Shown in pieces: positions 57,303 to 64,000 of a stretch of DNA of 64,000 nucleotides. The translations under genes were made by a program, and so were the position numbers. Within the stretch, counting starts at the first letter, position 1. Each line of letters starts with the position of its first letter. Source of the stretch: Gautieria morchelliformis. Its lineage: Eukaryota > Basidiomycota > Agaricomycetes > Gomphales > Gomphaceae. The notes under the pieces were generated by a model. That model made no database searches, was not told where the DNA came from, and saw nothing but the letters and a program-made list of their open reading frames with translations. The DNA lies in the NCBI GenBank assembly GCA_015179125.1, contig WHVA01000150.1, positions 124,001-188,000 on the forward strand, in the 5' to 3' direction.

Positions 57303-59634
57303 TCAGACATCATCGTCGTTGTCGTTGCGTGATGCGGTGCCATTCGTGGGCTTTTGTGAGCCCTCATTTAATGCGGCGGATTCTAATATCCGTGCCTCTG
57401 TCTTCTCTGCGAGGCAGTTAGACCGTCTCATCGCTGCTGTTCGCAGCTCGATATACCGGTCGGTGGGCAGTAGCTCACCTTCCTGGTCTAAACACGTGTC
57501 TGCATTTATGAAGACGTGGTCCGGGTGACTGTCATCACTCGTGTCGCTCTCGTAGTAGCGCGACAGGCAGTCTGCTACCTTGTTCTCTACACTGTCAACA
57601 TGTACGGTGTTGAAATTGAAACGGGATAGAAACTCCCACCATCTGACCTGGCGGTCAGATAGGGTCTTCTGGGTCTCGAAGTATTTGAGCCCTTTGTGGT
57701 CTGTGACGAGGGTGAACCTTCGTCCCAGTAGTTTATCCTCCCATTTCATGAGAGCCTCGAGCACCACAATTGTCTCGTGCTCGTGAGTCCGGTAGTGTTG
57801 CTGAGCAACACTGAACTTCTTTGACAAGAAGCCGGCTGGCCGACAGGTTTTCCAGTCGGGGCCTTGGCCGTAGACTGCACCAACGCTGGCTTTTGACCTG
57901 TCGGTGATGACCCAGATTGGTTCTGGGCACTGTGTGTCGATTGGACGCAGGATCGGGGCCTTACAGGCCAATGCCTTAATGCTTTGATGCTTTGCTAGCA
58001 TTTGTCTAGTAGTGGAGTCCATTCAAATGGACAGTTGTTATGCGCACAGCCCGACAATGGGGTCATGTATGTGCTAACATCTGGCATGTAATGTGCCAGG
58101 TATTGTACTAGCCTGAGGAAACACTGGACGTCGTTGAACGTCCGCGGCCTTCGCCACTCGCGAATGCGTTGCATCTTATCCTCATTGGCATGTACCCCTT
58201 GGCCATCAATGATGTGGCCGAGGCACTCCATTCGGATGGAATAGAGATCAACCTTTTTCTTGCTCAGAAAAAGGTGGTTCTTCCTCAGTCTGTCAAAGAC
58301 AATATAGAGGTGCTCCTCGTGCTCTTGTATCGAGAGCGAGAAAATGAATATGTCGTCCATGTAGACATGGACGAAGCGACCTATGCAATCGCGGAAAATG
58401 GCTGTCATCAGCCGTTGGAATGTTGATGGGGCGTTACAGTCTCCCATCTGTATCACTTGGCTCCTAAACGTGCCAAGGATCGTGGCAAAGGCAGTCTTTG
58501 CTACGTGATCCGGATGAATCCGGATCTGCTCGTATGCTTCAGACATATCGAGTTTCGTGCGATATCGACGGCGAGCCATGTTGCTGTGGATGATATCCTG
58601 ATCTGGGAAGAGCGTAACGTCCTTCACAGTGTTCTCCTTCTGCTGGCGCAGATCAAAAACGGTCCGTAGTGTACCATTCTTCATCAGCACACACAGCATG
58701 GGTACGGCTTGCTGTGCGACTGCCGGAATCCACCACTTTGCAGTGGTGTATTGTTCTATCTTTGCTGACAGTTCCTCTTGGAAATGTTCGGGGCACTTTG
58801 GTAGTTGATACCACATGTGTTTGTTGGATCGATGAGATTGATCTTGTGGTTGATCTCCCACAGCGGCGGGAGTTCTAATGGAATTCCACTGACAGGTCAG
58901 TGATTCTCTCCATCCACTCCTTGCGGAGGCGAGGGATGTTGTCATCCGTGAGGATGACAGTGGTGGTTGGCTTAGAAGCCATTAGGCACTGTGTGCGTCT
59001 ATTAGGTCCCACGGCGCGTGGGACCGCCTTTCTTTTCCCCATCGCTTTCACCATCAGGTGAGAGCGCCTCTCCCTATGGTTGTAGGGGGAGCTCGAGGAC
59101 GAGCCGTTATGCGACTCATCCTCCTGGCTTCAATGAGCCAGGTTTGGCTTCGGCGCCGGGGTGACCCTACTCACCCTTGGCCCCTTGCCCTCGTTCGTCG
59201 ATTCATTATCGTTGAACGAGACCTTGCCCATGGGGATTATTTCGTTCCCCTACATTCGCTACGTCGAAATATTTGTTGTATGTTTCATGACCAAATATAA
59301 TGGTCATGTTCATTCCATAATTGATCGTGGAACGGCTGCCTATGCAGGCTAGCTGCAGCACGATTGGTTGTTCCAGGGCGAATGTTTTCATCCCTGTAGC
59401 TCGCGTGAATTCAGGGGATAGTAGTACCCCTTCGCTCCCGCTATCCAGCAGGCAGTGGGCTTTTATGCCATTTATTTCCCAGTACCCCGAGAGGGTACGG
59501 TTTTCACTGTGCGGGCACGTTGGCTGCGTCCTATGCTTACTTCAGTGGTGATACACCGGTTCGGTCGCCTTGTCTGGCGTAACCGACGTGCGAGCCGCCA
59601 TGACTTTCGTGGCGGTGTCATCTTCCGGCGCTGT
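57303..59634 (-). pseudogene. Ty3 element A: protease, reverse transcriptase and RNase H
   Basis: The protease remnant (59.6-59.2 kb) is followed by the reverse transcriptase (58945-57995: KIEQYTTAKWWIPAVAQQAV, TKLDMSEAYEQIRIHPDHV, FVHVYMDDIFIFS) and the RNase H domain (58022-57303: VITDRSKASVGAVYGQG, RTHEHETIVVLEALMKWED, SRFNFNTVHVDSVENKVADC). RT and RNase H frames are nearly intact but are separate frames. The same family as element B, judged from matching gag and protease pieces. Confidence 0.87.
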
Positions 59635-61125
59635 TTTGGAACCCTTCAAGACTTTGGTGTTATTGCTAACACTTCAATCTATCAGAACGTGTCGTTTACG
59701 AGACTCAAAAAATATTAAACAATGCTGCAGCACAACTCCGGAAATAATTTAATATTTGTACCTTGGTTGCAATCCGCGTAAAAACTAGTCCAAGTTAATA
59801 TGGATGGAAGGCAATGCGTTTCTTAGCAGCACTGAACAATAAACTAAAAGACTGTAGGTTCAAGGACACTATCGGGGTCCAAGTGTATTCCAAAATATAA
59901 AGGAATGTACTTAGCAGGCGAGTTTATAAATGGACTGCCCTGATAATCAACCAGCGCACAGCAATAAAACGAGAGGCAAAGAATAGAATCTAAAGCAGCT
60001 TTTACAAGTAACAGGAATTGACTTGTGAAAGATATTAACCAGGAAAATCAACTGATCAACTCTCTCGGGTATTGGAGTGCGAATGGCAAGACTATCAATT
60101 GACAGACTCACTCTGTAGAATTACACCCGGAGGATTAGTCTAGGTGGCTAAGCAGAAAAGTATCTACTTAACAAGGAATTAGACACTAAAGTAAATGAAT
60201 TACCCTAGCTGGGATTAGCAGCTTAGTAAGATGCAAGTCACATGAGTCACATGTAGGATAGTAGCAGTAGATTGCTAGATTGGATGATGATCCTAGGGGG
60301 TCAGAATGGCCTCCTTTTATATTGTAAATTACACAGGATTACGTAAAATGGGGAGCTTCTATCTATTAGGCGAGTGATGTCATAAGTAAATATTTGCACA
60401 GCTAAAACACACCCTTGTAACTATAGTGGTGTGTTTGTGCAAGGAAATTAAGAATAGCTAGCCAATCACCTTCCCTGATTTGCACTGCTCACCATAGCCT
60501 TACACAGCCCTGCATAGCCTTGCATAGCCCTGCATAGCCCTGCACAGCCCTATGACATCAAGGGTCCTATTTCAGGGGTTGTAGCATTGAGCTTGGAGGC
60601 TCATTGTCCAATAGGATTGATTGAATATACACCCTAGTTTTGGCTCTGCATATCATTGGGCAGTCTTGCACACAGCCTTACACAGCCATGGTTGCTATGA
60701 AGCAAGTCATGTGTCTGCTGGGTTTGAACTATATTTAAGTGTACAGGCTTGTGTAAGCTGCACCGGATATTCCCAATCTCACCAGCTAAGATTGAAAGAG
60801 CCAAAGTGTCGGAGTTGTGGGTGTTTGAGGACGTGCGGCTCTGAATTAGCGCGTTCGAGGATCGCTCCGGTCGGAGTTTGAAATTGAGCGCCGATGACAA
60901 AGCTATGGACTCTCATGGGTTCATAGCCTTTGTCAAGCACAGTAAGGCAGTTTCAAGGAGGTCAGAATAATTGGCGAAAAAATACAAGAAAATTCAAGGA
61001 ATATTCTAAAGACAGTTCCCCATCAAAGCTGCGTGTATTGGCTGATGTTAAGATGGGAAAAAGGTTTTTTACAGACTTTTTAATGCTTTTTTCAAGATTT
61101 TTAGGCTAGAAAGATGGTTCCTACA
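59635..61125. mobile_element. 1.49-kb insertion of unknown type in element A
   Basis: Comparison with element B shows that A's gag/protease linker is contiguous except for this AT-rich block. The left joint is after GGTGTCATCTTCC, the right joint before TACATAGGTGCGATTC. A TTCC at both joints may be a 4-bp duplication. No coding frame, no clear terminal repeat. It includes a 10-bp tandem array (60497-60551). Confidence 0.6.
60497..60551. repeat. CCCTGCATAG tandem array
   Basis: About five copies of a 10-bp unit (CCCTGCATAG / CCTTGCATAG / CCCTGCACAG). Confidence 0.8.
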
Positions 61126-61290
61126 TAGGTGCGATTCTGATCGCGCTGGACCTGTAGGAGGTATCTTCCACCTCCTTGTCACATTCGTAGTATTGGGACG
61201 GCTCCGGATCCCACTCTTCAGCGGGCGCGTCTCCGTTGTCCGGAGATTCTTTGGGTTGGGGATCACCCTCCCCAAATTTCTTTCAGATAA
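61126..61290 (-). pseudogene. Ty3 element A: gag linker fragment
   Basis: Matches element B at about 46810-46975 (GCGATTCTGATCGCGCTGG / CCTGTAGG ... TCGTAGTATTGGGA ... GGGTCACCCTCCCC-like), showing that A once had gag here and is truncated at about 61290 by the LTR cluster. Confidence 0.7.
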
Positions 61291-61331
61291 GTAAAACACA
61301 TCTTATTGATTGAAAGTAGCTCTAAGTAACA
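61285..61331 (+). repeat. Tail of a family X LTR
   Basis: AGATAAGTAAAACACATCTT ... CTCTAAGTAACA matches 62519-62565, the end of the next LTR, and is followed by the same 15-bp linker CATCAAGGTAGGTAA. Confidence 0.7.
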
Positions 61332-61346
61332 CATCAAGGTAGGTAA

Positions 61347-62565
61347 TGTTATGACCATGCTGCTTGACCAACTCTGGTACCTCCATGCCTCCTCTGGCTC
61401 TATTCTGCAACGTCCACACTTTGACTTTTTGATCCCCTTGTTCTTTACTATTCACATACTTCCCCTTTTGACTCTATTCACTTGCCTTCCCTACTTGACC
61501 CTTAGCATAGCAAGTCCGGAGCATCAGGAGATCCATTTGTTCCACTATCAATTAGACCCACATAGGGATGCACACCATCCATATTACGGCCACGGCCGTA
61601 TAATGTACGGCGGGTTGACGGATACGGCAGACCGTATGCCGTCCATATGGTCAAGACCTCTCCCCTCTGACGGTACGGTACAGCACCGTACCGGCCATAT
61701 TACGGTTGACGGCAATACTATACGGTGGGGCTATTGGAAGATCGGTTAGTGACCGATCCGCGTAGACTATGACATTGTATTATATTAGTATGCTCGCCTA
61801 TGCGGCCTACACAGGTAGCTGCGCTTTATGTCAGCCTATGCAGACTAATTAGGCATGCCCGATGTGTACCTGCTAGCAGTAGCGCCCGTCAGGCGCTATG
61901 TTTTTGGCTCGGCTAACACGTTTTCGGCGTTTACTGATGCATGCCGTATACATACCGTACATACCGTACACGGCCGTATTTGTACGGTATATACAGTGTC
62001 AAACCGTACCGTATACCATACCGTCGGCACAGCACACCGAGCCTTGACGGTATGACGGTACGGGTGCTGTGGCCGTAATACGGCACGGTGTGCATCCCTA
62101 GACCCACATTCCCCTTGTTCTTTTGCCTATTGATTGTTCTTACTTCTACCCAGCACCCCCTTGTAGTTCCTCTTGTTCCGTATTAGTTACTTACTCCATT
62201 CATCCTAGTTACTTTTGCTTGCACTGGAATTGCTTACCTCTACCTTCCAACATGTTGTCTCAGCACTTTGTATAAAACCCAGTCATGTGTGCCTCTGTTC
62301 TGCAATCAGAGAATTGACTTTGATATGTGACTCCCTTTGCACTGTTTCCTATTCTTACCACAGCAAGTACTTGCAAGGCCTCTGTCTCTCTGACCTCTGC
62401 CTTCCAACTCGATTTCTGATATCCAACTTAACTTGATTCTTGAACCCTTACCTCTAGGTGGATACCCATGCTTCACATGGGGATGTAGGTCAAACGCATT
62501 GGGTAAATCAAACTTGGGATAAGTAAAACACATCTCATTGCAATTGAAAGTAGCTATAAGTAACA
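61347..62565 (+). repeat. LTR, family X copy 2 (interrupted by a MITE)
   Basis: Starts TGTTATGACCATGC (compare TGTTACGACCATG at 583), contains TATAAAA (62271-62277) and the CTGCAATCAGAGAATTG and CACAGCAAGT blocks shared with copy 1, and ends AGTAACA. Net length about 670 bp without the MITE. Confidence 0.7.
61563..62100. mobile_element. hAT-type MITE, 538 bp
   Basis: It begins TAGGGATGCACACC and ends GGTGTGCATCCCTA, an exact 14-bp terminal inverted repeat that continues imperfectly to about 29 bp. GACCCACA flanks it on both sides (61555-61562 and 62101-62108), an 8-bp target duplication as expected for hAT elements. The interior is crowded with ACGG/CCGT motifs on both strands. No transposase frame. 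Confidence 0.93.
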
Positions 62566-62585
62566 CATCAAGATAGGTAATGTCT

Positions 62586-63395
62586 CTACACATGTCTGCA
62601 TGTGCCCAAGTATAGCATGCATAGCATGTCCTCCATGCATAGCCTCGAATATAGCATGCTTATTGTGTCCCGGGTTTGTAACATGACCCCACACATAACA
62701 TGTCCCCAAGTATAGTGTGCGTAGCATGTCCTCCATGCATAGTGTGTCTCCACATGTAGCATGTCCCCAAGTACAGTGTGCATGGTGTGTCCCACATGCA
62801 TAGCATGTCCCTGGTTTGTAGCATGTCCCCAAACATAGCGTGTCCATAAATTATAGCATGTGTGTCCCCCATGCATAGCATGTCCACATGTGTAGCATGT
62901 CCCTACATGTAGTGTGTGTAGCATCTCCCTCAAGTATAGTGTGCAAAGTGTGTCCCCAATGCATAACATGTCCCCCATGTATAGTGTGCATAGCATGTCC
63001 TTTGTTTGTAGCGTGTCCCCCAAGTATAGCATGTGTAGAATGTCCCTTGTTTGTAGTGTTTTCCCCTGTAGTGCGTCCCTTGTTCATACCGTGTCCCCCA
63101 AGCATAGTGTGTCCCCACATATAGTGTGCACATCCCCATGCATAGTGTGCGTGTGCCCATGCATAGCATGCTTGTCCCCATGCATAACATGCATGTCTCC
63201 ACTCATAACATGCATGTCTCCACTCATAACATGCGTGAGACATGCATGTTATGCGTGTCCCCATGCATAGCATGCATGTTATGCGTGTCCCCATGCATAG
63301 CATGCATGTTAGTGTGTGTAGCATGCCCCTCAAGTATAGCATGCATAGCATGTCCCAATGACATGTGTAGCATATCCCCAAGGGCTTCAAAGTGA
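62586..63395. repeat. Minisatellite of about 20-bp units
   Basis: Degenerate units built on TAGCATGTCCCC.AAGTATAG and TAGYRTGTCCCCATGCA, repeated for about 800 bp. Because units are close to multiples of three without stops, long frames are open on both strands (for example 63390-62851 minus); these are by-products, not genes. Confidence 0.85.
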
Positions 63396-63402
63396 AGCAA
63401 GC

Positions 63403-63780
63403 AGGGGCTGTTACTTATCATTAACTTTTCGCAAACTCAGGGACATGTATCAATATCTATTTTGTGACATATACAGACATAAATAAAATAGTCAAGGAAA
63501 CCATATTTAAGCAGCTGCTGTCATTAATTTTAGCAAAGTCAGGCTTATCTATTTTTTGAAAAAATGTCAAGAAAATCTCCAGTACATGTAAGCTGAAGCT
63601 GTTATTAATTTTAGCAAAGTTAGGATTATCTATTTTTCGAAAAATGTCAAAAAAATGCACTGTACATTTAACCCGGAGCTGTTGTCAATTTTGACAAAGT
63701 GAGGATAATTTATTGATATCTATTTGCGAAAAAATGTCAAAAAAGTACAGTACATTGAAGCAGAAGCTGTTATTAATGCC
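63403..63780. repeat. 80-90 bp tandem repeat
   Basis: At least three clear units and diverged flanking ones, each with GAAGCTGTTATTAATTTTAG, CAAAGT.AGGAT.ATCTATTT, CGAAAAAATGTCAAAAAA and AGTACA. A further diverged unit is near 63918-64000. AT-rich. Confidence 0.8.
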
Positions 63781-64000
63781 CAGCCAAAGCCAGAGAAGCC
63801 CAGAGACTGACAGAGAAACCCAGAGGCCAGCCAAAGCCATAGTAAGCCAGCCACCAGTATAGCCAGAGAAGGAGTGCCTGGCAGCTTTACAGTAAATAAA
63901 ACAACAAAACAAACCACATTTAAAAGTAGAACCTATTGTCATTAACTTTAGAGGAAACTGTCAATTTTCGAAAAAAACCTGAAAAATATATATATAAAAA
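63781..64000. other. AT-rich end of window with CCAGCCAAAGCC repeats
   Basis: A short AGCCAGAGAAGCCCAGAG-type purine-rich repeat (63781-63870), then AT-rich sequence with another diverged unit of the preceding tandem repeat. No gene. Confidence 0.5.

Noticed and set aside
62586-63390. Cys/Met-rich proteins encoded by the minisatellite
   Set aside because: Open frames in both directions follow from the repeat unit; not listed as genes.
62586-63395. CRISPR-like array
   Set aside because: Units are directly adjacent and degenerate with no unique spacers, and the genome is eukaryotic.
1-64000. tRNA or rRNA genes
   Set aside because: A by-eye search for B-box and acceptor-stem patterns on both strands gave no convincing tRNA, and no rRNA core was recognised. 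A covariance-model scan would be decisive.

Overview
This window is fungal nuclear DNA. The genes have many short introns (about 45-60 nt, GT..AG), and they include a SUR7/PalI-type membrane protein, an Mrn1/Nrd1-like RNA-binding protein and a very short CxC metallothionein. The retroelements are Ty3-type with a chromodomain. A basidiomycete of the Agaricomycetes is the best guess; a Rhizoctonia/Ceratobasidium-like fungus is possible, but that is inference.

Layout. 1-2.27 kb: the decayed 3' end of a Ty3 element (integrase, then an LTR) carrying an inserted 1.03-kb LTR-like element with its own target duplication. 2.86-44.0 kb: the gene-rich part. In order it holds an Fe-S nuclease / RNase H-like / SF1 helicase protein (-), a poorly supported locus (+), an HSL-family alpha/beta hydrolase (-), clathrin light chain (-), a mitochondrial Mdl1-type ABC transporter (+), a coiled-coil protein (+), an orphan ORF (+), TRAPPC11 (-), a DUF3445 membrane protein (-), a PTH2-domain protein (+), a metallothionein (+) behind an upstream foldback, a PalI-like protein (+), Mrn1/Nrd1 (+), Cdh1/Fzr1 (+) and an aldo-keto reductase (+). 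These are mostly housekeeping genes, not one pathway.

44.9-64 kb is a nest of mobile DNA. Two related, decayed minus-strand Ty3 elements lie head to tail: A at about 56.3-61.3 kb and B at about 46.2-55.9 kb. B's gag is split by a young, structurally complete 6.57-kb Ty3 chromovirus (48262-54835) with near-identical LTRs and a perfect 5-bp target duplication. A is split by a 1.5-kb insert of unknown type. Further right are another LTR with a 538-bp hAT-type MITE in it (8-bp target duplication), a long minisatellite and an 80-90 bp tandem repeat.

The most unusual signals are four. (1) Elements A and B are packed with perfect short hairpins (7-10 bp stems, tiny loops), far above chance, while the nested element shows none comparable. 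(2) The complete chromovirus shows a Tf1-like self-priming design: a 10-nt primer site next to the 5' LTR matches the predicted 5' end of its own transcript. (3) It has a GGGTTTT slippery heptamer abutting the gag stop, in the right frame for -1 entry into pol. (4) It has a 190-codon ORF between pol and the 3' LTR. The metallothionein with its upstream foldback and the nuclease-helicase gene also merit attention.
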